DNA of 37,597 nt from Porogramme epimiltina (Eukaryota; Basidiomycota; Agaricomycetes; Polyporales; Polyporaceae), in contig FTLJ01000872.1 in the NCBI GenBank assembly GCA_900155495.1, forward strand, positions 213 to 37,809, given 5' to 3'. Both the position numbers and the translations under genes were made by a program. The stretch's first letter is position 1. Each line of letters starts with the position of its first letter. This document shows positions 21,395 to 31,292 of the stretch, piece after piece. The notes beneath the pieces were generated by a model. The model did no database searches and had not been told where the DNA came from. It was given only the letters and a program-made list of their open reading frames with translations.

Positions 21395-24080
21395 TTAGTG
21401 CACGCGGCCATAGTTGATGGGATTTGACGAACCATCCTCGGCGCTATGATTACTCTTTTGCCACATCTGATGACTTCTCTTAGGACGAAAGAAAAAAAGG
21501 CGGGACCCTTTCTTATTAGGGGTGGCCCTTCCTTCCGTAGCGCCTCCCCGTGATGACCGAGATCGAAAAAACGCCAACGCCAACACAACGAGTACCACCA
21601 GGGACAGTCCCCCTAACACTGCTCCTATGATAGTTGTGGTGGGAACTGAGCTTTTCAGTAATGCTGTGGTGGTGGTAGGATGTGGGCTATTTGGGCCGAT
21701 CGTCATTTGAGTTGCTGTTGTTGTAGTCTGTGAGATCCAGCTAACCGCTGTTGAGGTTGCCGTGGTGGTAATATGCGTGGTAATCGACCTAACCGTCGTC
21801 TTGGTTATTGTGGTGACGGTCTGTGAGCCTATCGGGCTGAGCGGTGGTATTTGTGTTGTTACGACAGACTGTAGGTCGACGGATAGTATGAACCCTACCC
21901 GTTTGTAATAGGGTCGAGGTAGTGATGTGCGGGCTCGGGCTTCGAGCCCTCAGGCCCTGGGCAGCCGGCCCGCGGAAGCCCAGCCCGGCCGGGCCCGCTA
22001 CAGGGCTTGGAGGGCTTGAGGGCCGGGCTTTTATTTCCAGAAGCCCGAGCCCGGCCCTCAAGCCCGGGCTTCTGGGGGTAGTACTGCTAGTGCAGCCATA
22101 TCGTAAAATCAATAATGTATGTAAGCACATCTCGGTCAAAATTTGAGATTCTTGCTGTGTTACAGTTTCTCGGAGGCATACGAAGCTATGACATCATATG
22201 AATGGCTCGCCTCCCTTGATCCCTTGGCGCCTAATCGCCCTCAGCAGCGCTTCCATGTACACTCCTCCGGGTCTCCCTGGTCCCATCCGCTGCTCAGCAC
22301 AATCCCTGCCACGTTCCACACATCTGCCACGGTCGCGTCTACATTGGAAGATAAGAAAACGTTGAAGTGTGCACAAGGATGCGTCCCCATCCCATGCAAC
22401 TTGCGCTTCAATTAACACCATCACTAAAGGCGACGATGTAGACGGTGACTCACCGTCTACATCGTCGCATTTTGTGATGGTATCAAGTGTTTTAAGAAAG
22501 GCAACTGCGGCGTCCTGAAGACTCCCAGTAGTGACCATACTGGCGGCGAGAACTGGTGGGTAGTATAGCCTCTCCTGTTCGAATTTTCAAGACAACGCTC
22601 CAACTTGACTCATGAAGCTCGCTGCGGCGTTCCTCGCAGGCATCTCAATCACTCAGGGCAGTTTTAATGTAAGTTCTCCGCTGTTAGAACTCCCTCCTAT
22701 TTTGGACTAATCTTTATGCACACAGCCGTGCAACGGTTCGGTTTGCATCTGAAGCTCTCCCGACGGTTCTGCATACCATTCGCAACATTTATGTCACTCG
22801 GAACGACGGCGAGAAGGATAACGTCAATACTACGACCTGTTAAGCTACTTTAGTTCTCTTCAACTCATGCATTTCTAATCTCTTCCCTCCGTTAGAGCCG
22901 CCACTTTTCGGAGCGAAGGCGCAACTGCTTGCGCTTGGGCATTCGCATCCGAGTTGAAGACGGTCTTCCCCTTCGACCCGTGCAAACTCCCGCCCTCGGG
23001 CGAGTACATCCAGGGCGTGTACTGCGGGCGGGCATCGGTCTCTCTGCATTGGGCGTCGGGCGGTATGTAAATCGCATCCGCAACTGTACATCCCCCCGCC
23101 CATATGCACTTTCCCCTCTGCCCACGCTGGCTCCAGAGTACGGTATGTGGTATATACACTGCTACACTAGTAGCCCGAATGTAGTTCTAACAATACATAC
23201 ATATATCTGCGCCTCGTTTTGCGCCACCCGCCCCCGAGTGTCCCATGGCCCATAAGCCCGGGCTAAGCCCGAGCCCGAGCCCGGCCCGGCCCGAGCCCTC
23301 CTCTAGGGCCGGGCTTTTCATTTCGACGAGCCCGAGCCCCCAAAGCCGGGCCCAAGCCCGGGCTTTCAGGCCGAGCCGGGCCCTACACATCACTAGGCCG
23401 AGGACAGAGCTCACCCGTACAGTAGTGATCCCTTTGAGTAGCGGCCGAATATCGCCTGGGTAGACGTTGAAGCCCCTGAATATGAAAGGGGAATCGGTGG
23501 AAGCCGGTATGTTGCAGCTGATAGTGTGATTTCCCGTCTTGAGGTTTTCTGCGTTTACGACCAGCCAATCCAGGGCCCGGGGGGCTTCGCTGGGACACGA
23601 CGTTGGAGGTTTGAGGGTATTGTTGAGAGGCCTTGTGGATTTGTCATCAAGGAAACACTGTATATTATCTGGAACCTCTATCGGCTTTATTTGATATGCC
23701 CATAGTTGAACACCGACCCCTATGCAATGCAGTCGTGAGGTGATGTTCGAATTTTGACTGTACAGCGGTATTATCGACATACCGTAGAACGTCAGAGAGA
23801 CGGATGACTCATCCCCATAAGCAACATAGGCCGATATTGCCTGATTACTAGTGGCGCTGAATTTACTTGATGCTATCCAGTCGGAGCTGCCATATCCGAT
23901 GACTCCTTGTTGGTTGGTACTTGGAATTGAGATGACCGGCGAGTCACTGTCTAACATAGCCAAAAAGACAAGTGTGAGGAGGATGGAGAGGTGTCGCAGA
24001 CCAAGCTGCGAGTAATGTATGGAGACGGTAACTGTAGGACGTACTGGAGACCAGAACCTCGAAACGTACTCCAACGACAC
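21395..24080 (-). CDS. Single-pass membrane protein with secreted-type ectodomain; intron carries a transposon
   Basis: Two visible coding blocks, 24080-23415 and 21868-21395, flank an intron of 1546 nt (donor GTGAGC at 23414, acceptor CTACAG ending 21869) and join in phase 0. From the N-terminus: a hydrophobic leader (LRHLSILLTLVFLAML), then an ectodomain with many Asn-linked sites and cysteines (GVGVQLWAYQIKP, ENLKTGNHTISC). Then a Thr-rich stalk (TKTTVRSITTHITTTATST), one membrane helix (IIGAVLGGLSLVVLVVLALA) and a basic cytoplasmic tail. This layout is common among agaricomycete cell-surface proteins of unknown function; the ectodomain resembles a jelly-roll sugar-binding type, which is inference. 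No in-frame ATG precedes the leader: the frame opens at a GTG after a stop, so a first exon upstream was not found. An in-frame TAA ends the tail at 21395. Confidence 0.6.
22417..22481. repeat. 65-bp palindrome
   Basis: Arms of 19 bp (22430-22448 and 22450-22468) are perfect reverse complements with one central base. Flanking these are 5 unpaired bases on each side and a further perfect 8-bp pair (ACCATCAC at 22417-22424, GTGATGGT at 22474-22481). It could extrude as a cruciform or form a hairpin RNA. Confidence 0.9.
22612..23062 (+). pseudogene. Gene fragment inside the element, secreted-protein-like
   Basis: ATG at 22612 opens a 19-codon exon that reads as a signal peptide (MKLAAAFLAGISITQGSFN). 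It ends at a perfect GTAAGT donor, with a GACTAAT branch site and CACAG acceptor at 22725. After this join, frame is soon lost at TGA 22750. A later exon-like block (22896-23062) follows a TTCTAATC branch and GTTAG acceptor, ends at GTATGT, and encodes CAWAFASELKTVFPFDPCKL. The parts cannot be joined in one frame. This suggests a captured, decayed host gene. Family not recognised. Confidence 0.4.
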
Positions 24081-25359
24081 TGCCCCTTCTTATGACTCAG
24101 TGATTCTTGAGAAGCTCGGAGGGCGCAACGGTGCGTGGATGGCAGTGTGCGGTCCGCGGATGCTGCGAGGGAAGCTCTATGTGTTTCAGTCGCGTCCAGG
24201 GTGAGTCCCGCAATGTACCGATTTGGCAAATGGAGCCAGTGCTGTGAAGGCCCAACGACCGTTCTATCGACACCTTAGTGATGTTTACGAGCCTGGGAGC
24301 AATTCTCGGTAACCATCACAACAGCACAGAGGGCTGAAGGGCAGATTAAACTGTACATGGTGATCGTGACTTCGCACACAGTTCCGTCGCTCAGTTGAAC
24401 CATAAGCTTCTGGTCTGGTCCGGAAATCTCCTTCGTGAGTATTGTTACTTGAGCTCGCATCACGTCCCACGGTACGCCGGGTATGCACCCTTGAGGGTGC
24501 TCTCCGTTTCGTTTGGTAGCCTAGTCCGATGCGGAGCTGTCGCAGTGGGTAAGATCATTGCTCATTGTAACCAAGAAGATCTGCCACAACATACCTGGTC
24601 ACCTCACGTAGCGACGGACGAAACGCCGAGTATCCTTCGGCCGCGACGAGTAATCCACCAGCGGCTCGGATGAGCTCTAAGTATATGATATGCCGACCTC
24701 GTGATAATAGGGTTGGGTGGTCTAAGAGGCATGATGTACGTGATTGAGTGAACAGCCTCGGGCTAAAATGCGCCTATTGGGTACCACTTACGGTCTAACT
24801 ATCCGCCGTAACAATGATGCTGAAGATTCGGCCGTCAAAAATTCGCACAAGTTGCTGTCCTTATCCCTATACGTGACTGTTATGCCGACACATCAGCTGT
24901 GCGCATAGTAAGCTTTAGTCAAGCGATGAACAGACTGTGATTGCTTCCGTGGTTTGCCTAAACTCACGTATGCACGACAGGCCGACCAAGCATACAAAAC
25001 CGTGAATTGCTTCAACACGCAATAATTTGCCATGACTGACCTCAAGCGCTCTCAGCCTAACACCCCACAAGTCCAGAGAGACCCTCAGACTAGATGAAGG
25101 CAAGTTGTTCCGAATTGCGACGCATACCACGGTGAAAACACGGCCAGGTAGATGGGCATATTTTAAACCTTCTCGAGATCAGATAGGTGCAGTGGCAAAA
25201 CAATGTGATTGAGAGCTGTAGTGAACGTAATACGATTATACATCGGGAGCCACGCGCCTGTGGGAGCGACCGACGGGCACAACGGCAAAATGAAAGACTA
25301 GATGAGGATACGCTGATATGCTGATGTATGCTTCTCCTGCTGACGTGATTCGCGTGGTA
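24081..25359. other. Intergenic region, no supportable gene
   Basis: Short ORFs on both strands (for example minus 25130-24915 and plus 24019-24204) lack ATG starts or family resemblance. The missing first exon of the membrane-protein gene may lie within 24081-24500, but I could not identify it. No repeats or RNA genes seen. Confidence 0.45.
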
Positions 25360-26422
25360 TTAGAAAGTCTCCTCCTCGTCTACTGCTCCCTCTGGCACTT
25401 CGAAGCCCTCCTGCACCACAGTCAACATCAGCCGGCGGAAACGCAGAAAAAGGAGCTCACTTCGGTCGAGTAGAGGATCTTTTGGATGTCGCGAAGGAGC
25501 GGGTCGTCTTTATCTTCTGCTTGCAGCGCCTCCAGCTGCCCTTGCACGAGGATCTCGATGTCCCGCAACTGCAACAACGGCCCCTCTCAGCACACGAGCC
25601 CCACTCCTGCGCGTTGACAAAGCACTGCGCGATCGAGACGCACCTTCGCGAAGTAGAAGTCGCGCTCCTTCTCCAACCCCTCGAGGTGCGCATTCATCTC
25701 CCGGAGCTGCGTCTGCAGGTTCTGTACGGCCTCGTTCGGCTGTGTCGACCCCGCCCGGTGCCCGGAGACGGGTGTCCGCCCGCCCGCACGCGCGCCGCCC
25801 GCGTGGAGACCGCCGCCGCCGGTGGCGCGTGCTGAAGGGGCGAGGGGCGCAATGGTGGCAGGGGTGTCCGTAGGCACACCACGCCGTCGCGCGACGGGAT
25901 CGTAGCCCTGCCCGCCGTAGTTGGTATCCCAGAAGCGCTTGATCCACTGCAGGAACTCGAGGTTATCCCTACGCGAGTGATAAAACGGGTGGTCAGCGCG
26001 TGTGACCTCGGGAAAGAGGGCGTGAGGGCGTACTGCATCTTGCACTTGACCAGCTTCTCTACAGGGATGGGCTGTGGAGGATGAGAGGGCAATCAAGCCA
26101 ATTAGGATATATATGACATACCTTCTCGACCTTGTGGCTACGGAAGGTGTTCTGGAGGACCTTGAAGTTGGCGATGAACTCGTACTCGTGCTTAGCGTTC
26201 ATTTTGACACGGGCCATTGGTATGTCGCCTGGTCACCCCGGAAAAGCCCTGCCACGGTTACCAACCCGCCATCCCAAGGAGCATAAATGGGAGGGACTGA
26301 CCAAAGATCGAGTCCATGACCTGACAATATGCGCCACCGGTTCCGCATTGTTCGACCTTGGTGTAGTTGACCTGAAGGAGGTCGTTGAGCCAGGCGAGGA
26401 GTTCGGTGCGGGACTCTCCCAT
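25360..26422 (-). CDS. EB1/Bim1/Mal3-type microtubule plus-end binding protein
   Basis: Six exons: 26422-26302, 26228-26122, 26071-26034, 25968-25644, 25568-25461 and 25410-25360. They total 750 nt, 249 residues, all joins in frame. EB1 proteins track growing microtubule ends and recruit other plus-end factors. The N-terminal calponin-homology domain (about 1-105) is typical: [41 protein letters not shown] and [19 protein letters not shown] proline/glycine/arginine-rich linker follows (about 120-165). Then comes the coiled coil and EB homology region ([20 protein letters not shown], joined to [10 protein letters not shown]). The acidic C-terminus ends in DEEETF, an aromatic end comparable to the EEY/F tails that bind CAP-Gly proteins. 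Length is close to the family norm. It is the single clear cytoskeletal gene here. Confidence 0.95.
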
Positions 26423-26529
26423 CGTGAAGACGCGTCGAGGACGGCAAGAAAGGGGGAAAGAGAGGGCGGATGGTGGACGATGAGGATCAAGGCTCGAGTA
26501 GGCGTCAGATCCCGACGCGTCCAGCTCCC

Positions 26530-26800
26530 GTCTCGGCGTCTGTCGATGTGGTCATATGGGCGCCTAATACAAATACTCAAAGCTGCAGCTCCTCGCCTTG
26601 AACGCATTTCTTTCCTCGGTGCCACCATCCTCTTTGTCTCCAACCTCCGCCTACATACGCTCTTCTTGAACTTCAAGGACTGAAAAGCTGCATAGATTAG
26701 CTTTCTGTGTATAGACAGCCTCTCACAGGCCCCAAAAATAGTCTACAGTGATTACCTGGAGGAACTCCCAAGATTTGATACTATTTCCGCTTGTGAGTAA
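26530..26800 (+). pseudogene. F-box/LRR gene relic
   Basis: Plus-strand fragments read LKAAAPRLERISFLGATILF and LRLHTLFLNFKD before a stop, then in another frame SLSQAPKIVYSDYLEELPRF. These are the kind of leucine-rich segments seen in agaricomycete F-box proteins; LSQAPKI also occurs in the intact F-box gene at 13602-15680. Frame changes and stops and the absence of an F-box show it is a remnant. It lies just upstream of another F-box-like gene. Confidence 0.5.
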
Positions 26801-26984
26801 CCTGGTGTTATTGATGTGGGAAAATACGTGTTTTTGAGACACTATGTCATGGGGAGAGGGGTGTTTACGCGTCCACCACGCGTGACGCCACTCAACCCGG
26901 TGACTGGAAAGGCGGAGAATACCCGGAGGTCGTTGGAACTTGAAAGTTCTGCATTAGATCTGACCCTTCGCTCTAGATCTCGCT

Positions 26985-28325
26985 ATGGAAGAGGAAAATC
27001 GTCGAAGGCTGTCTCTGACTGCACTGGAGGGGTCAAGCAGTTCAACCAAGTGTGTCGCCACGATCATGACTAAAAGTGCTATGCTCATACTTGTATAGAC
27101 CACCCCGTGGCTCAACGCCGAGCATCGCCTGCTTGCCACCAGAATTATACTCTGCGATTACATCTTACTCCAATCTATACGACCTCCTAACGCTCGCGCG
27201 CACAAGCAAGGCGTTTCAACGCGCCGCCGAAGCACGCATCTACGAATTCCCCAACCTCCGCGACGCGCAGACCGCGTTCCACTGCTGCCACTCCCTCCTG
27301 ACGCGTGGCGCGTTCCGCGCGCCGTACGTGCGGCGCTTCATGATCTACCAAGACCCCCGCCGCGCGTTCCCGCGCATGAACTTCGCGACGGCTTCAACCC
27401 AGTTCTGGTCGACCGTGCAGGCTGCCCTCTCCAAAGCGGACAACCTCGAGCTGCTCATCCTCTACGACCCGCGCGGCGCGCACTCATGGGTGCTCGACCA
27501 CCCCGACGCGCGCTTCCAGCTACGCGAGCTCAACACGAACCTCCCCTGGGACGCGCACACTGTCGCGCTCCTCGCGCACCAGCACAAGCTCCGCGTCCTT
27601 ACCACCGGCGACTCCCTCGAGGACGGCCCGCCGTGCGCGCTGCCCCCCGGCGCGCTCGGCTCGCTCACGACGTTCTCCGGCCCGGTGCTCGTCGCCGCAG
27701 AACTCCTCGCGTCGCCGCTCACGCACCTCCAGATCGTCGCCGATGACGACACCGCGCCGCTCTTGCAGACGGTCGTCTCGGACCTTGCGCGCCTCGTGCC
27801 GACGCTGCGCGGCCTGAATATCCTCGGTGCGAACGAGGCCCTCATGCTCGAGGCGCTGCAGGCCGTCGCTCAGGCGGTGTTCGCGCCCAAGCTGCGATAC
27901 TTCGGAGTGCTCGTCGTTCTGCCAGCCGAGGTGCGTAGGTTCATCCCCCATTTCCCCGCCCCCGCCCCCGCCCCCAGTATACGTACACATCGCCGCGGCC
28001 CCGCTCCCGCTTTCCGAACCTGCACGCGCCCACGGTCACGCTGACACATGCACCCCCACAGCTCCCCGCGGCGTACAAGTACCTTATGGCGCTCCCCGCG
28101 CTCGAGGCCGTAGAGCTCGACGTGACGCGGTGGAACCCGCAGCCGCACGAGCAGTTCCAGCGGCTGCTCATCCTCGACATGCACATCTACTGCGCCGCGC
28201 TCCGCCAAGTCGTCATCTGGGTCGGCACGCAGCGCGTGCAGTGGGTCCTGCGCCACGACACCTGGGTGTGCGCGCACCAGGTCGCGCGCGGGGCCCACAG
28301 CGAACAGCTTTGGCGCTACTGCTGA
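26985..28325 (+). CDS. F-box-like protein
   Basis: Three exons, 26985-27049, 27099-27930 and 28062-28325 (introns 49 and 131 nt, donors GTGTGT and GTGCGT), join in frame to 386 residues. A short Ser-rich start (MEEENRRRLSLTALEG) precedes an F-box-like motif at about 30-75 (CLPPELYSAITSYSNLYDLL, then ARTSKAFQRAAEARIYEF). The remaining sequence has leucine-rich, irregular repeats (LTTFSGPVLVAAELLASPLT) and the C-terminal exon PALEAVELDVTRWNPQPHEQ. Presumed role: substrate receptor in an SCF-type complex, by family. The coding sequence is very GC-rich in third positions, which creates long antisense shadow ORFs. ATG 26985 is chosen because the exon it opens splices cleanly at GTGTGT. Confidence 0.75.
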
Positions 28326-29289
28326 GGCGCGCGGACCCCCGCGCGCGAAGATAACGCGCGCACGGAGCTTGGATCGTCTCGCGCGGGCGAGAGTCGTGGA
28401 CGCGTGTGCGTGGGCACGCAGGACAATCACGTTCTCGTGAACGTGTTCCCGCGCGCGTGGCTGGTGCCCGGGCCAGTGCGCACACCCGCAAGTTGGTGAG
28501 TCATCGATGACCCAGGCACGGGAGGTGGGCTGCGCGCGTGGTGGATGACGCACGTCCATGCGTATGCGTTACGGTGCAGGCGTTGGGCGCTGCTGGCCGT
28601 ATATGGTGCGCGCATCAGGAGGTCGGGAGTGCGGGCCCGTGTATTAGAGTGTCGCTATCGAAGATAATCTATGCCCTTGGCCGGGCCTTGTCTGCTTCGC
28701 GACTTCTTGCGATCCCGGAGGTTCCTCGCACGCAAGACGCGCACCACGTTCGCACCGTCGCGCGAGTGCGAGGATGTCGGGGGAAACGATTGGACTGACG
28801 CTCGGGGGGAGGCTGTGTGTAGCCCAACAGTGACGGCGGCTGACTCTTCTCTAGACTTCGGAGAATGCGCGGGCGGACGAACGCGAGGTCGGATCTGGGG
28901 CGGCCAGTATCCAGATAGAGCGGGGCTGACGCGCTGTGGGGGCGCGGGAAACGCCGGGCGGGCCAGGATGGCCATACTGGGCGGGCGCGTCTCCGGGAGA
29001 TGAGGCGGGTGCGCCGTTCTCTGCAGGGCTCTGTCCTCGGGCGGATGGATCGCGTTTTTCGCGGCCACGGGCGATGCACGATGCGGCGCCGCTCATATAC
29101 GCCCGCGTCGAGATGCCCGCCCCGGCCATCTGTACGTCCTTTGTCCGCGCCCGTTTCACGTCCGCATCTCCGTCACCCCAGCCCCGCTCCCAGGCCCGCG
29201 GCTGCCTGTCCGCCTCCCTGCCTGCCATACACTTTTCGCGCCCATATTCGTCCACATAGGCTCCCGCAGACCCACTTATTCCCTCGCCA
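28326..29289. other. GC-rich intergenic region
   Basis: About 960 bp between two plus-strand genes; presumably 3' end of the F-box-like gene and promoter of the next. Many long overlapping ORFs in several frames reflect high GC content; none shows a domain or splice structure. Confidence 0.5.
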
Positions 29290-30575
29290 ATGGCCGCATC
29301 TCAGTCTTCGCTCTCTTCCTCCCCGGCCTCCTCTTTGTCCTCCGCCCAGTCCGCGTGGGCCCTCCCGTTCTCACATCCACACCTCCCAGCGGCACGAGCT
29401 CTTCCCTGCGACATCGACATGACCGTCGCCACACCTCTCAAGGGTTCGCGCGCGCCCACCGCCTCAGCGGGGGCCTCTCCAAGCATCAACATCGCGGCGT
29501 TGCCCAGCCTCGCGCACTCCCTCTCTGCGTTCCCCACCATGACTGTCGTCACGAACGACATGGTCCACTACGGGAGGACAAAGAACTTCAGCGAAGCCAA
29601 GGTACGCGCACCTCCCCTCTTCCTCTACTCCCCACACCCCTCGTTATCCTGCGTGTGTGCGGCGAGTGCGGCAGGCACGAGCGTGGCACTATCCTGCAAT
29701 CCAACTCGTCCCACCGCTGCGCCCGCCACCGCCACCCTCCCGCCGCCACCGTGCGGCCCAGGCCCCTCCTCGGTCTCTAGAATGGGTGACTTTCCGTAGG
29801 GGATTTAGAGATTTAGGACGGGCGCCCGATGAGAATCTGACCTAACTGCCGAGGTGCCGAGGGGAGGGACGGACTCCGACGATCTCAGCTGCAGAGAGGC
29901 GCCGAGAGGACGTCGAGCATTTAGGAGGGGGGGTCGACCCCCTTCCTAAATCTCCAACGAGCTCGAGAGGCCTCGCTTAGCCTCGCTTAGAGCCTCCAAC
30001 GACTGGAAAGGCAACTCCCATCATGACAAACCGCGCCCCCATCAAGCCGCAGTCCAAAAACGGGGATGATGTAACCTGAAAAGATCACGTGCACTGGCCG
30101 GGAAAATGCTCTGGGCCTTTTGACGCTCAAGATCTCTGGTCCTCGGCTACCCTCGCTTGAGGCTGGTTGAGGCTCCGCTTCATCGAGATTGTCTCTAAAT
30201 CTCTAAATTTCCTTACGGAAAGTCACCCAATGGCGCCCGCTGACACCCGCGCGTCCCCCCTCCCAGCTCAACTCAGCGCTCCGCATGACGAAGCAACGCC
30301 AGGGCAGCGCGCCCGCCCCACTCCCGGTACGTCGTCCCGCCCCCCCTTCCTTCGCGGTGGCGTGACTGACGACGATCTCCCGGACAGGCACCTACAGGTA
30401 TGCCACTACCCGCGTCTCCTGGCCCAGACGGCGACGACGACCCCGTCTTGCTCTTCGTCCCCAAGCGGGCAAAGGTGAGCATACCCTTATCCCCCGCGTA
30501 GCCATCGTGGCGCTGACATCGACGCGTTTCGCCTCGCCGCAGTCCTCGCGGTCACAGCGGACTCCGCCGTCATGA
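29290..30575 (+). CDS. Small protein of unknown function; first intron carries a MITE
   Basis: Four exons, 29290-29601, 30267-30326, 30388-30474 and 30543-30575, all phase 0, give 163 residues. The first exon is Ser/Ala/Pro-rich ([18 protein letters not shown]) and ends in a more ordered part (MTVVTNDMVHYGRTKNFSEA). Exons 2-4 read LNSALRMTKQRQGSAPAPLP, then a segment with PGPDGDDDPVLLFVPKRAK, then SSRSQRTPPS. I recognise no family; basic and low-complexity content suggests a nuclear or regulatory protein, but this is only inference. The first intron is 665 nt because a 445-bp element sits in it; without the element it would be 217 nt, still long, so another exon within it cannot be excluded. 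Confidence 0.55.
29784..30228. mobile_element. 445-bp MITE with AAT target-site duplication
   Basis: Left end GGGTGACTTTCCGTA and right end TACGGAAAGTCACCC are perfect 15-bp inverted repeats. With a few mismatches they extend to about 34 bp (ATTTAGAGATTTAG shared). AAT directly flanks both ends (29781-29783 and 30229-30231). Terminal GGG, 3-bp duplication and small size suit a PIF/Harbinger-derived MITE, though AAT differs from the usual TWA target. An inner hairpin lies at about 29918-29952 around GGTCGACC. No coding capacity. Confidence 0.85.
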
Positions 30576-31292
30576 CCCCGCGATGCTCCACAAGGCCCAG
30601 CCTGCCCGCGCCATGCCCGGAGCACCGCCATGCGGGTCCGGTGTCCCTGCAGCTGCCAGCCACCCATTCCTGCCAGCCGCCTATCCCCACAACCCACCCT
30701 GATATCTCCTCATCCATCCACACACGATGCTTCAACTCCCCAGTGGTCCCTGTATACCCGCGCACGGCAGCCGCCGCCGCATACCCATATCTCCCGGGAC
30801 CGCCTCGCGCGCGCTCTGTATCCCTTCCCCGCGCCACACGGTTGCCAAATCTGTATTTGTATCACCATCGGCTTCATCTTCGGTTTCCTTTTCGGCTTCA
30901 GTTTCGGCTTCAATCACGGTCATGCGCCCTCCAGGCGCGGCTCCAGTCGCAAGTTATTCGAATATTTTACGACAGCACGGTTCAGCGAGAGTAGTCAACG
31001 TAGTCGAGAGGGAGGCGGCGCGGCGCTATCGTAGTGTACCACTACTTAATACCGGCCCGGCGGGCCCTACACACAGGAGGGTATCGATAGCAGCAGACGC
31101 AGGAGCAGAAGCAAAGGGAAACGTAGCGCACCAGTGTAACGTTAGGGGTCGTAATCAGTCGTGTACGAGTAATGGACAGGAAAAAGAAACGAGGCAGGCG
31201 AGGTCCGAGAGCGCAGCAAGCAGAACACCAACCAGTCCGAGACCCGAAACGTCATCCGGTGCACAGACCGAACGAGAACCAGGGAAGGGCGC
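30576..31292. other. Region between convergent 3' ends
   Basis: Lies between the small gene (plus) and the chitin synthase stop (minus). An apparently long plus-strand frame (to 31377) runs antisense through the last chitin synthase exon and has no family resemblance. A short degenerate CGGCTTCNNTTT repeat lies near 30868-30915. No terminator could be assigned. Confidence 0.5.

Larger units (their letters stand above)
21922..23393. mobile_element. 1472-bp TA-flanked element with short GC-rich terminal inverted repeats
   Basis: The ends are GTGATGTG...CACATCAC, perfect over 8 bp and continuing as GC-rich, imperfect inverted repeats of roughly 140-150 bp (GGGCTCGGGCTT, AAGCCCGGGC motifs). It is flanked by the dinucleotide TA on both sides (21920-21921 and 23394-23395), as expected for a Tc1/mariner-like target-site duplication. 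Removing the element with one TA leaves a 72-nt intron in the membrane-protein gene with normal donor and acceptor. No transposase was found inside, so it is non-autonomous; it holds a 65-bp palindrome and gene-like exon fragments. Confidence 0.75.

Noticed and set aside
26132..26683. Plus-strand ORF of 183 codons
   Set aside because: Runs antisense through EB1 exons 1 and 2; only its last part (the F-box-like relic) is meaningful.
27520..28559. Several long minus-strand ORFs
   Set aside because: Antisense shadows of the GC-rich F-box-like gene, with Arg/Ala-biased composition and no domain.
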